DNA of 64,000 bases from Patagioenas fasciata (GCF_037038585.1 NW_027288510.1:1245001-1309000), one strand, 5' to 3'. Shown: positions 35,513 to 46,700, numbered from the stretch's first letter. The notes: generated from the sequence alone by a model not told the origin. Program-made: numbers and translations.

Positions 35513-37290
35513 CTTTTTGCTTTTTATCCCATTGATTCGGGCTTTGACTTCAAAGTTAGCCAGCACCTGCCTAAAATCATTAATTTATACCCCGTTCCTT
35601 TTGCTGCCATTTCAGGATCGATAGGCATGGCTGAGATTTGCATGCCTTGGACTGCTGAATGTAGTAACTGAATAAAGCACGGGATCATGCATGGCACAAA
35701 CAGTAAACGCAGAAATGCACATACTATCACGAACCCTATTTTCTTCCACCAGGCTACAGTTTCGAGACCAATATCCATTAGGTGGACCTGGCCACCAAGT
35801 GGGAGGAATAGAGGTACTTGACGAATTTGCCCTCAACGCTAACTGACAAGGGGTTTGTCCAACGTATTCAGTCATTTGAGACCCCCCACATATCCAGCAC
35901 GAGGTGACATTTAATTCTCGGGCTGTCTTTTCCATAAGATCTATAAACAGGTTTTTCCCTGCTGTCGGTAATTGTAATCCTTTGTCTTTTTGCCTTATTT
36001 CCTCATACCAATCACTGCTGTTCTGTACCAATTTCTGTTGCTCTTGCTTTCCTTTTAATTCCTGAGTGGCACTCTTAACTAACTCCTCCTTCTACTGATC
36101 TTGCACTCCCCCTCCATCTGAATAGCCCCACTCACCACCTTGTGTAAAACAGATCCTCTGTTCTCCCCTAGGGCAGGAGGCAGAGCCTACAGCGAGTCCA
36201 CCTTTCTCTAGGTTAGTTGCTACCCATCATTCCTGCCCTTGGATTTCACACTTCTCCAATTTTTTTCTATCATAACATCCAGAATTAATAGGAGCGTGAT
36301 AATGTAGAACATGCTGGGTTAGTCTCCCTATTCTCACACGCTCGTAGCACTTGGTACAGGGATTGGCCAGGCTAAGTTGGGAACAATAAGTCACCACTGC
36401 TAGCAAGGGGATCAGGTCCAGGGTTCTGCACCCTCTGCCTCTCTGGCCGACCAGGCTGCAGCCGCAGCCGAGTTCGTCATCTTCTCGGCAGCAAGGGCCG
36501 TGTCCCCGCCTTTCCTGTTTTTACCGTTAGCGTGGCGACTTTTTATCGTTTCCCAACTCTTGGCCTTCACTTCCCAGGAACAACAGGAGCAACACGGAAT
36601 GTGGTTTCTCTGTCTGCACTCTGTTCTCCTCATCACTGGTGGGCTCTAAATTCCCATTCACCCCTTCAGTAAATACCTCCCACCATTCTCCGCTATTCTT
36701 TTTCTATTCTTCCAGCGGCAACTGGAATCCTCAACCGAGCCCCGGTTTCCTTATCTTCTGTTCTTAGACATTTCTTACACAATCCTGTCGGTAAGTTCCC
36801 TTTGTGGATATGCTTATACCACAGTCCATTTACAACCTAAACATCAAATATAAAATGAGAATTACATATACAACTCGGTTCAACACATTTAGCTATTAAG
36901 CCATTCTCATTTTCATTTATACTGGGCATTCACATCAATAACACTAATAGTAGTTACATCACCAATCCCGTGTCAACTTCAATTTCAGTTCCCCTGGTTC
37001 TTGAGATACTTTCAAGGTTCTTTCTTCCGTCAGGGCTCCTCTAACTCGAGAGACGCGTGTCCATCCTTTCCCTGCCCTCCCAACAGCTGTTTCTGTAGTT
37101 AACAAAACAAGAAAAGGTCCCTCCCATCATGGGGTTGGAGTTTCTTCTTTTCAGGTTTTCATTAGTGTTGCCCCCATATCTACCAGAAATTCTACTTGTT
37201 TTGTTCTTTTGGGTTTCTTCTTCCCAATGCGGTGAGCACCACCCAGGCTGCTCACCCAGAAGGACTAAAACTGCTTCCCAGTGCAACCCC
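35513..37290 (-). mobile_element. ERV fragment, copy D (same family as copy A, inverted)
   Basis: The minus-strand fossil matches copy A from about 27,650 back to about 25,930 (env transmembrane part at its left end, env surface part near 36,200-36,450, integrase C-terminal region at 36,980-37,200). It is more diverged than copies B and C and has internal differences. It is broken, with several breaks, and no LTR is seen. It and copy A flank the RALGDS-like 5' half in opposite orientation. Confidence 0.75.
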
Positions 37291-37905
37291 AAACACCCTT
37301 CACTTCAGCAGGTGACCGCACTTGTGCTTTCAGCTCCTGGGCTGGTGCTGTCCGGGCTTTCCCTGCTCAGCACTGACTGTGTTTTGGGAAGGCAGGAGCC
37401 AGTGCAAACCCTTCTCCGCTGTTCTGCTCTTTTTCTGCTCTTTTTCCCCTTTGCTGTGAAGCTCAGCTGCTCCATGAGTTATTGTGTTCTCCTGTGAGCG
37501 TGGGGTTTGTCCTCTGCTGTGGAGCACGAGAGCGAAGCCCCCGGAGCCCCGGCTGGTGCAGACCCCGCAGCGAGGGTGACAGACCCGGAGCCAGGAGCAG
37601 TTTCCCCAGGGTGAGGAGCAAGTGGAGCTGCTCACACCAAGGGCACAGGCAGGGTTGGTGCACGTCACCGGTTCTAAGGCTGTCACCAGAACCTGACAAC
37701 CTGACAACAGTGTGCTGGCTCCCCGGGCAGTTGAAGTACAACCAGAACGCAAGAGGCAGCTTAAATTCGGGGTCGTCTTTTTGCCAGGAGCAACAAATGC
37801 CGTGATGGAGACAACGGGGAAAAGGTGGAAACTCTCAGACCGCGGTGCAGTCTCAGAGAGGAAAAGAGATGAACGAGACACTGAGGAGCGGGAAGAGTTG
37901 ACGTA
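37291..37905. other. Unassigned sequence between ERV copy D and the minisatellite
   Basis: A minus-strand reading frame of 183 codons (37,881-37,330) contains a Cys-rich part (CTNPACALGVSSSTC), but I recognise no family and splice or start signals are not convincing. It may be retroviral leader sequence or host flank. Confidence 0.25.
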
Positions 37906-39750
37906 TTTATCATAGAAACATTAAAGGTTATAGAGAGATGGAATGTTACACGAGATCAAATATTTAAATACATTCGCTCCAGACACAAAATAGTGTTAAA
38001 AAGTTCATCTATTGATTATAGATACATTAAATATTACACAAAGCTCAAACATGATCTAAAGATCAAACATTAAAATCTACTAACTCCAGACAAGAATTGG
38101 TGGGAAAACGTTTGCATATTTATTATATAAGTATTAAATATTAAATAAAGATTAAATAGAATACAAAATCAAACATTCAAATATATTAACTCCAGACACA
38201 AATCAGTGGTCAAAAGTTAATCCATTTATTATAGAAACATTCAATATGAGATAAAGATTAAATATCATATAAAGATCAAATATTATCTAGAGATCAAACA
38301 CTAAAATCTACTAACTCCAGACGAGAATTGGTGGAATAAAGTTCAAGTATTTATTATATAAATATTAAATAAAGATTATGTATTATATAAAGCTTAAATA
38401 TTAATCCTAGTAACTCCAGATCAAAAAATACTGGAAAAATGTTTACGGATTTTTATAGAAACATTCAATAATATATAGAGATTAAATATGATATAAGGAT
38501 CAAATATTAAACTATATTAACTCCAGACAAAAATTAGTTGAAAAAAGTTATGTATTTGTCATAGAAATGTTACATATATATAAAAACTAAATACTACATA
38601 AGGATCAAATATTAAAATATTTTAACGCCAGACAAGAATTGGTGGGGGAAAAAAGTTCACATATTTATTATGTAAATAAAGATTATGTATTAAATAAAGA
38701 TTATGTATGATATAAAAGCTCAAATCTTAATATATATTAACTCAAGAGAAGAATTAGTGGGAAAAAAGTGACGTATTTATGATAGAGATGTTACATCCAT
38801 GTAAAGATTGAATATGACATAGGGATCAAATATTAGAATATTTTAATGCCAGACAAGAATTGGTGGAAAAAAGTTCAAGTATTTATTCTATAAATATTAA
38901 ATAAAGATGATGTGTTCTATAAAGCTCAGTTATTAGTATCTATTAACTCCAGAAAAAAAGGGTGGAAAAAAGTTTCTCTATTTATTTTATATGCATCTCT
39001 AGATATGTGATATAAAGCTCAAACACTATCTACAGAAGAAACATTAAAATACATTAACTCCAGACAAAAATGGGTTGAAAAACGTTGATATACTTATCAT
39101 ATCAATATTAAATATTATACAAGGATCAAATATTGTATAAAGATTTAATAATAAAATATATCAACTCCAGAAAATAATTATTGGGGAAGGTCTATGTACA
39201 TAGTAAATAAATATTAAATATTAGTACATTAAATAAACATATTAAATAAATATTAAACATTAGTACATTAAATAAAAATATCACATAAATATTAAATATC
39301 AGTATGTTAAATAAAAAATATTAAATAAAGCTCAAATACTATATACAGCTAAAACATTTAAATATATTAACTCCAAGGAGAAATTAGTGGAAAAAGTTTA
39401 CGTACTTATTCTGTGAATACTGAATATTATACAAGCTAAAATACGCTATAAAGCTAAGCTATTTAAATATAGTAACTCCAAGCAGACATCAGTAGAAAAA
39501 AGATGATATAATATTGAAGGTTTCTGTAGAAGTATGGAAAGATTAAATATGATAAACACATCGAGTATTAAAATACATTAACTGCAGACAAAAACTGGAA
39601 AAATGTTAATATACTCGTTATAGAAATATTAAATATGATACAAAGCTCAAACATTATATACAGGTCACATATTAAAATACATGAACTCCAGACTAAAACT
39701 GGGGGGAAAAAAGTTTACATACTTATAATATAAACAGTAAATCCTATCCA
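37906..39750. repeat. AT-rich minisatellite, about 107 bp unit, roughly 16-17 copies
   Basis: The marker attaactccagacaaaaat recurs at about 37,975, 38,083, 38,186, 38,312, 38,410, 38,517, 38,622, 38,738, 38,845, 38,940, 39,053, 39,160, 39,365, 39,470, 39,575 and 39,680, each followed by a tggaaaaaagtt / gtatttattat block and runs of taaatatta. Copies are diverged. It ends about 10-15 bp before the stop codon of the RALGDS-like 3' half, so it could lie in its 3' UTR or mark a junction. Confidence 0.85.
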
Positions 39751-39761
39751 GAGCTCAGCCA

Positions 39762-39952
39762 TTACAACCCATGAAGTGCGGGCTCCTCCTGTGCTGCAGC
39801 TTTTCTTCTCAGGATGCAGTCGAAGTTGCCCTGGGTGCTCATGGCGTAGAACACGTTCGCCTTGGGTGGGATCGCCAGCTCCGCAAGAGAGGGAGCAGAG
39901 CGAGCGTTCATGGGCGCCCCACTCAGCGTTGGGGGTTTATTCTCACCGGCAG
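39762..39952 (-). CDS. RALGDS-like exon 18: end of Ras-association domain and stop
   Basis: 191 nt from acceptor TGTCCCAG to TAA. It encodes [39 protein letters not shown] and a short tail ending HGL. The start is fixed by phase with exon 17. Confidence 0.82.
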
Positions 39953-42900
39953 CTGGGACAACGTGGCGATGGCGTTTCTGACGTCGCTTCGCATGTTACT
40001 CTGGCCGGCAAAATGCAGCAGAGCTCTTCAAGCAGCAGCAGCAGCAGCAGAGTTCTGCTTCCCCACCTTCGTCCTCGGAGATGATCTGGACCAGCTCGTA
40101 ATCCTCGGCCGAGCCAGACTGCAGGTTGTGCTTCTCCATGGCTCGCTGGGTGACAGCAGGAGCCTTCTCTTGGTTACTCAGCTGCAAAGAGGGAGTTGCA
40201 AGGAGTCGCTTGGTAACCAAGTCGCAGATTCTGCCAGACGCTAAAACACGCTCTTTGCGACACCTGGGGGTGGAGTTAGTTCAAGACAACAGACACTGCT
40301 CTAGAAATGCAGCAGGAAATCACAGCCTCTGCTCTCCTGAGCAACCGCTCGGAGAGGTGAGACCTTGTTCTCAGCAGCCATCGAATCCGCAGCAAGAGCT
40401 GCCCCAGCTGCTGTTTGCAGACATCCATTAATCCACAGTCTCCCCTGCTAAACACTTTCTGCGATGTCCTGCAAAGATTCTGGGCCTTGGAGCTGGGTTT
40501 GCTGGGGAAGGGGCACCTTGTGTCACAGCTCACACACCCCAGTGCTGAGCTGGACACACAACAGCCGGCGCTGGCAGAAGAGCAGGGGCAGCAAAGCCGG
40601 CACTTGCTCAGAGTGCTTCCCTTGGCATTGTTGATCAAATACAAGCTTCAATTTCAAGGCCAGAAACCTTGAGAGATGCTCTTTGCAAACCTCTCATTCA
40701 TCCCCTGCTCCACATGTTTTGATTTGTAACATCGGTCACGTTCCCTGTCAAGGAGGTCTGATCGGGGAATAGGTGTTTCCGAAACTAAAAGCACCATTCA
40801 AGTCACCTGGGGTGAAAACACCACCCACAGTAACAGCGCTTTGCTGTTCCCACCGCTCACCAGGATGCTCCTGTAGATGTTGCCGCTTCTGTCCTCTTCT
40901 ACGCTGGTGCGGATGACGCAGCTCTCTCCGCTCTGCTGGTTGTAGACTGGCAGGACTGGCGGCACTTCTTTTGATGGAACGGGAGTCACGGGGCCGGGGC
41001 ACTTCTTGGAGCACTTGTCATCAGATGGCAGCAAGGGGGGAGACGAGATCAAACACATTCATTACCATTGAATTTCAAAGATCCAAAAGCTAAAGATGAC
41101 ACTCTTCAGCACAACAGCCTTAACAAGGGCTTCGGCAACCCAGTTAAGGCAGCTTAGGTCAAGAGAGCAGAGTCTGCAGGACAAAGCTCCCTGGGAACGG
41201 AACCCAGCCCAGCCCAGGCTTGGTCTGGGCAGTTCCTGGCAGGTCAAACCACAGGGCTGGTGAGCTCTGACCTCACCTGCTTCTCACTTGCTCAGCTGCT
41301 CTGCCTGCCCCAGAATTAGGCTGGGCTGATGTACATGAGCCCTCCCCCCAAAATCGCCTTTCCCAGAGCTCAGGTCCCTCCATTCCACTGCCAGCAACGC
41401 TCCAGTCAAGATCCACAGGCTTGGGCAAGCGCCTGGGGCCGCCGGCAGCGTCAGCAGCCTCGCACAGGCTGTTTGTGCTGAACACAGGGCCCGGGCCCTA
41501 CCTTGTGCTGAGGCTCCTCAGCAGTGTCGGTGGGAGGGACGATGGTGACGGTGCTGTCCCCAGAGCTCCCACCTGGAGCAGGTTTGGGCTGCGCGTTGAC
41601 GGGGGTGCTGAGGGCGCTCACCCCCAAGCCCAGGAACGGCCTAGGGGAGAAAAGAAAGCACAACAGAGCTGGGCTGAGCACAGCTGTCACTTGCTTCAAC
41701 AATCTGACCTGCTGTTGTGTTTTCCTATCTCGAGTGGCCTATTGTTTGTGTGTGTATAGCAAATTAGACTCTATCCTTATTTGCTCTGTTTTGCTGCTGC
41801 AAATTTGAATTGAATTTATAATCCAGCACTAAAATCGTTCCTTTGTTTGACACCTTAGAGTTATTTCTGAAGTCTTTAGTCGATAACCCTCCTGGCTACT
41901 TACACCAATAGAAAGAGACAACAGCAATACGTATTTCTAGCTGGCGGTGTCTCCTCGCAGCACTGCAGTGCTCTGGATCCCCAGCCAGGTTTGTCAGCTG
42001 GTGTTTGATTTATTCCAGTTCATATTCACACACCAAACCCCCTCCCCGTTGTACTCACAGGCTGAATCTCTTCACCACGCTCTTCTGAGCTCTGCCCGCT
42101 GCGGTGCTCTGGTCAGGAGCTGCTCCTTCGATTTCACGTGACAGACGGAAACTGCAGAACAGGCAATACCGTTAGTTAAATATCTCAAAGTGGCCATATC
42201 TGAGAAGCCCTGGGTCACTCCCACGTCCCAGAGGGTTCATCCCCACGAGGAGGAGCGCAGCTCTGTGCGTGTGTATTTCCACTCTCCGGGAGCAGCTCCT
42301 GGCAGCGCAGAGCTCAAGGCTGAGAGAACCTGAACCTGCCTGCGGGGGAAGAAAAGCTGCTTCGCCAGCTGGGCTGAGACCCTACCTCTCCTCATCACTT
42401 CAATGCCGCTGCCTCCTAAACCACTGCACGAATTTCTCATCTCCTGTCACGCAATAGCTGTTACATGAGGACTGCAACAGCTTAATTTGTGCGATTACTT
42501 CAAACTCCTAAGAAAACAAATAATAAAATAGGAATTCTAATTAGAAAAATCAAGCCAGTCTCGTTAATACACTAAACACACGCAGCAACAGATCCAGGAC
42601 AAACTGCCCTCGGACAGAGGAAACCCCGGCACCTTCGCTCCTACTGATCTCTGACCAACAAGGCTCAGGCTGGAAGGCAACGCTCAGCCTTGATTTCTCG
42701 GTCCCAGGTACCCGCTTCGCTCTCTGCACCTTTGACCCACAACTATTTACTGCAGCACAAGGAAGATGGTCACAGACTGCATCTTGCGGCCAGCAAAGGT
42801 CTCACGCCAGCAGGTCTGATGCGCTCCCAGCACACAGAACACGCTCGTGTAACGTGTTCCCGTGAACACCAAACGGGGGGAACGTGCCCCAGACGTAACT

Positions 42901-44748
42901 CCCGCGGCAGCGAGTGCCCTGCGGCTCCTCTTCCCCTGCTGCCCGCATCTAAAAGGAATTTCTCTTCCCGCGCCGCCCCGCACAGCCCGGCAGAGGTTCA
43001 CAGCGTGCCGGGGACTGTTCCTTCCTCACCCTCTGAGTAACGTGAGCGGCTGTTGGATACGCCCAGCAAAGACAACAGGCCTCGCCAAGAGAACGCTCTA
43101 GCAGAGAGCGTCAGGCACTAACGATCACAGAACAGTCACCGTTCCACTTACCCTTCGCCGCTTCTCAAAATTGATCAGGCCGCCCTGTTGGAAGGACAGA
43201 GAAGGGATCGGAGGAGAAGAGCACAGGCTCGGCTGGAGTTGATCACAAACAGGATGAACAGGATGAAGTAGCGACACCAAGGGACAGGCCAGAGCTGCCC
43301 TGACCAAAGGCCTCTACAAAGACCCGTTTCCAGCTCTAGGATAAGCCACAGCACTCGTGTACCTGAGTCTATTTGTTAAATACATTCCTCTCTTTTTAAG
43401 AACTGCACTAGCACCCAGTGGAAGATGCAGGAGCAGACACAGTGTCTGCAAGGGAGGGAGGAGATTTAGGATTCCAAAAATTGCCCCAAATTACCTCGAG
43501 ATAGTCCTGAAGGGCTGTGTCCAGCATGACGAGGTCAGTGAGGAAGGTACCCAGGTAAGGTACCGTGCCTTGTGTGACTCCCTGCAAACGGTCAGAGCAA
43601 TGGTGGATTAATTGACTGAGAAGTAATAATTATACTAATTAGAATACTCCTGTGGAAGCAAACCAAATACAACTAGTCTGCTTCACCAAACAGCGCTCTT
43701 GTAAATGATGCTTTCACGACATCATCCTTGGTATCTCAGCCAGCGGTTCATGTCTGCGCAGAGCGGTATATAAGCCAAAGTGCTCATTCGTAACTCCTCT
43801 GCGTCAAATCTCGCTGTGCGGCACCTCTCGCCCCGGCAGAAAAGCCGGGATTTACAGACCCGTCTTCCCCAAAGCACCGCATACGGGAGCTCATTGGTCA
43901 GGAACAGGGCTGAGCTCGGCTTTGGGTGAGATCACAACCTGGCAACTCAAGCTCATTCCCACCTTCAGCAGCAGCTCCCTGCTCGTCGCAAAGTTGTCAC
44001 AGTCGGAGAAGATTTCGCAAAGCTCTTCGAACATCAGCATTGTGTCCCTGTACAGGAAAAGATTCAATGATTTAAGTTGTTTGTAAGCACTCTGAATCAG
44101 ACCAGGGTACAATTTTTTTCTCAAGAATCGTTAACAGTTGGGCACAGAAAAGATAAAAGCACCAAAACACATCCAGTGACACACTGCACAGCCTTACTTT
44201 GGAACGCAGGCCCTGGTCTTCTTCCGGCGATAAACCGAGGTGGACTGCAAGGCGGAAACGATGGCCTTCAGAGACGAAAAGTTGTTCAGGATCCTACATT
44301 GCTGTGAAAGGAGCGGTTAGAAACACAGGAGCGTTAAACGTCAGCATCACCAATAGTCAGTGCTCTTCTGTCTGCCCCGTGTCCTGCTTGCTGCACATTC
44401 TCCCTGCTAAGCGGGCAGCTCTACAAATACTGAGCATCAAAAATATCACTCCCCGCTACAACCCCCCTGTCCCCTCCCAGCTCCACGGCACCCGCACAAG
44501 GAACGTTAAACAGTCGCGAATAAACGCTTTACACGTCCGATACGGATCCACTTCTCCAAGATCTTCGCTCTTGGCTGTGTCTTTAATTCTTTGCTCTCCA
44601 GGATGGTGCTGAGCACGCAGTTGGTGACGGCGTTGAACTGCGAGGTGGTGGCTCTGATGCTCTGTGCCAGCTGTTTGTTCTCTTTCTTGTCCCTTCGGGA
44701 CCAGATGCAGCCCAGGCAGTGGTGGGGCACAACGTTCTGGAAGAGTGT
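39762..44748 (-). CDS. RALGDS-like Ral-GEF, 3' half (exons 8-18)
   Basis: Eleven minus-strand exons splice in phase into 445 codons plus a final TAA. They encode the rest of the CDC25 catalytic domain ([88 protein letters not shown]), a Ser/Thr/Pro linker, and a Ras-association domain ([59 protein letters not shown]). The first exon begins in phase 0, exactly what exon 7 at 29,079 needs. Oddities: it lies upstream of the 5' half; there is one in-frame TGA at 42,402-42,400; and no counterpart was found for the RALGDS segment between SRELLIK and GTVPYLG (the ...TSKFATLEMNPK... part). It may be a pseudogene or a misassembled live gene. Confidence 0.8.
40030..40050. repeat. (CAG)n / (CTG)n microsatellite, 7 units
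   Basis: A pure agcagcagcagc run lies 16 bp inside the intron after exon 17. On the gene strand it reads CTG repeats next to a splice donor. Confidence 0.9.
40067..40181 (-). CDS. RALGDS-like exon 17: Ras-association domain
   Basis: 115 nt, phase 0 to 1, acceptor CTTTGCAG, donor GTGGGG. It encodes [20 protein letters not shown] and [14 protein letters not shown]. Confidence 0.88.
40861..41013 (-). CDS. RALGDS-like exon 16: start of Ras-association domain
   Basis: 153 nt, phase 0 to 0, donor GTGAGC. It encodes [20 protein letters not shown] and SGNIYRSIL, matching LPLYNQQVGDCCIIRVSLD of RALGDS. The acceptor (GACAAG before TGC) is the best of two in-frame options. Confidence 0.82.
41502..41640 (-). 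CDS. RALGDS-like exon 15: Ser/Thr/Pro linker
   Basis: 139 nt, phase 2 to 0, acceptor TCCCCTAG, donor GTAGGG. It encodes [18 protein letters not shown] and [18 protein letters not shown], low-complexity linker. Confidence 0.75.
42059..42151 (-). CDS. RALGDS-like exon 14: linker
   Basis: 93 nt, phase 2 to 2, acceptor TTCTGCAG, donor GTGAGT. It encodes [14 protein letters not shown] and [10 protein letters not shown], matching the RALGDS linker after the CDC25 domain. Confidence 0.8.
42386..42507 (-). CDS. RALGDS-like exon 13: end of CDC25 domain, with in-frame TGA
   Basis: 122 nt, phase 0 to 2, acceptor TTTCTTAG, donor GTAGGG. It encodes [31 protein letters not shown], then TGA (42,402-42,400), then SDEE. 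RALGDS has Leu at the stop position (WFRAVERLSETES); a TTA to TGA change would explain it. The stop falls after the catalytic core but before the Ras-association domain. Confidence 0.82.
43152..43184 (-). CDS. RALGDS-like exon 12 (33 nt)
   Basis: A tiny exon encoding [11 protein letters not shown] between a CCAACAG acceptor and a GTAAGT donor, phase 0 to 0. It matches the conserved [10 protein letters not shown] of RALGDS. Confidence 0.85.
43495..43581 (-). CDS. RALGDS-like exon 11: CDC25 domain
   Basis: 87 nt, phase 0 to 0, acceptor GTTTGCAG, donor GTAATT. It encodes [20 protein letters not shown] and DTALQDYLE. The RALGDS exon expected before it was not found in 43,582-43,962. Confidence 0.88.
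43963..44047 (-). CDS. RALGDS-like exon 10: CDC25 domain
   Basis: 85 nt, phase 2 to 0, acceptor TGTACAG, donor GTGGGA. It encodes [20 protein letters not shown] and SRELLLK. Confidence 0.88.
44198..44301 (-). CDS. RALGDS-like exon 9: CDC25 domain
   Basis: 104 nt, phase 0 to 2, acceptor TTTCACAG, donor GTAAGG. It encodes [20 protein letters not shown] and [13 protein letters not shown]. Confidence 0.88.
44533..44748 (-). CDS. RALGDS-like exon 8: CDC25 domain
   Basis: 216 nt, phase 0 to 0, acceptor CCCTCTAG, donor GTAAAG. It encodes [40 protein letters not shown] and KWIRIGR, a highly conserved part of Ral-GEFs. Confidence 0.9.
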
Positions 44749-44842
44749 CTAGAGGGAAACAGAGGTGTCCAACTCAGCCTGGAGCGCTACTGCCCACAGC
44801 AAGAAATGCACGGTTACAGTACAAACTGCAGCTGAATCAGAG

Positions 44843-44997
44843 GCCTCGCTGCTCACAGGGGGGACAGCAGGCAGTGACAGGCCCGGGGATGACAGGCCCC
44901 CCCTCCCCTAGGGGGCGCTCGGCTGGGCCAAAGGACGTTTCCTTGCTTTATATTTTCTACCACATTCATCTGGAGACGAGGAGGAAAGCCATCAGAC
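44843..44997. repeat. Composite segment shared with 58,448-58,900
   Basis: Bases 44,843-44,926 (gaggcctcgctgctc to ctagggggcgctcgg) recur inverted at 58,448-58,530. Bases 44,927-44,997 (ctgggccaaaggacgtttcc to gccatcagac) recur in direct orientation at 58,831-58,900. The segment begins about 95 bp upstream of exon 8. Confidence 0.75.
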
Positions 44998-45022
44998 AGT
45001 ACCACTGTTCAAAAACAGGTAC

Positions 45023-45388
45023 AGGCCTGGACTAAGATGTTTACAAAAGGTGTTTTTCCACTAATTGTTGTTAAAAACACACTAAACTCATGTGATGTTT
45101 GTCTCCCTTGTTTTTCCACTCGTTCACAGACCAGGCCCAAGGACATTCACACATCCCATGCACTTGGGGGCGGTTATCCGGCCCGAGACACCATTCTCAC
45201 GAGTCTGGGCTATAACTTTTTACAATTACGAGAAATGTACTTCAAAGTAATCTGTCCAAGGCCCTTTATATATTATTATGTTAGTATTATGTCTTTGACC
45301 GTCCAGATGGTCACGTTAGTATTGATCTTCCTTTATCATCCAGGTGGCTGGAACCGCACATCTTGCTTTTCCACATTTACTTTCCAAC
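45023..45388 (+). repeat. Inverted repeat, left arm
   Basis: The reverse complement of 50,152-50,506, with about 90% identity by eye. Shared landmarks are caggcccaaggacattcaca, gggcggttatccggcccgag, tcacgagtctgggctataac and ggaaccgcacatcttgct. It could be an LTR or another interspersed repeat; no family recognised. Confidence 0.8.
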
Positions 45389-46700
45389 ATGAGTCCTCAA
45401 GACATTACCTTAGAATCTCTCCCATATGGCCAGTTGAACAGCTTGTCAGAGGAAACAAGGTGAAGTGGGTGCACTCTGATGAAAACAAGGTTTCATACAA
45501 GTTAATCATTGTTTTACTTATCTAGTAATACTATATAACAGATTTAAAGCAGTGCAGAGAATGCCACGTTGTACACCTCGTGTTGCAAACATCGGCACTG
45601 AGCGTATTTCTGATATGAAATACAGGTGGATGCCTCTTGCAAAATTTTTGTTTCCTTATAGAATGTTTTTCCATTTTGTTTTCCATTGTCTGGACTGCTT
45701 TTCCTATTTCTCTTTTTTTTTTTCCATCCTAGGATGTGAATGTAACTTCCTACGATCGGCTCTTTGGGAAAGAGAGTGAAATGCAGGTGTTCACTTTGCT
45801 CTAGTTGGGAGGGGAGCAAACACAGCAGTTTTGACTATTGATGTGATTCAGAGCAGCACATCAGGCACATGCGCTGGGTGCAGCTTTTTAGTGCAATACT
45901 TGCAGAATCATGAGGGTAAAAACCTCCTCTGCTGAGGCCACGACATGAGGGGCAACGTGTCGGGCAGAGTGACAGAGAGGACCCAGGTGTCCGGGCACCG
46001 GCACAGCAGTGGGAGCATGGACACGGACACACATCCACACGCAGGCGTAGCTTTGCTGAAGGGATTTACTGATCATGAGAGGGAAATGGCCCAGGGCTCC
46101 CAGGGGATCAGACGGGGTCATCCAGGGATGATCATCTCCTCATGTCACTGGAGGGGGACAGGACACGGCTGTCACCATCAGTTTCAGTTCTGAAATCAGA
46201 GCCCAAAATGAGATCTCCAGTGTCAGCTGGGACATGAGGGGAGGCTTCTCCCCACCGTCTCTCTGCAGAGACCCAGGGAAGGAGAGAAGAGTTGGAGCCC
46301 TCAATCAACCCAGGACAAGACTCGGTTCTCCTGAGATCCATGTGGCACCCAGAGCTCCTTGGCCAGTGTGTCACTAGCCCCGGATGCCCCTACATCTCCC
46401 AGAACCCTGCCCAGCCCTCAGGGTGATCCTTGGGGTCTGTAAGGCCCCAGAGCCCCAGCCCGGCCTGCACGGTGACCCTCTGGGTCCGTAGAGCCCCGCT
46501 GGGTGCAACAAAAGTCATGGGGGCAGCTCTGTCCAGCGTGGCCTGGGACACAGGGCATGGACAGTCTCCTCTGTTTGCTTCTAGATCCACGTTCTGCCCA
46601 CCCAGGACCCTTTGTGGGGCTGGAGATGCCCTGATGCTGCTCACCAGCAATGGAGGAGATGGGTGCACTAGCACTTCAGCATCTGGAAGATCTGGAACCT
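45389..46700. other. Intergenic, no gene recognised
   Basis: Only short frames on both strands, with no splice-consistent exon or known motif. A T-rich run lies near 45,712. Confidence 0.4.
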
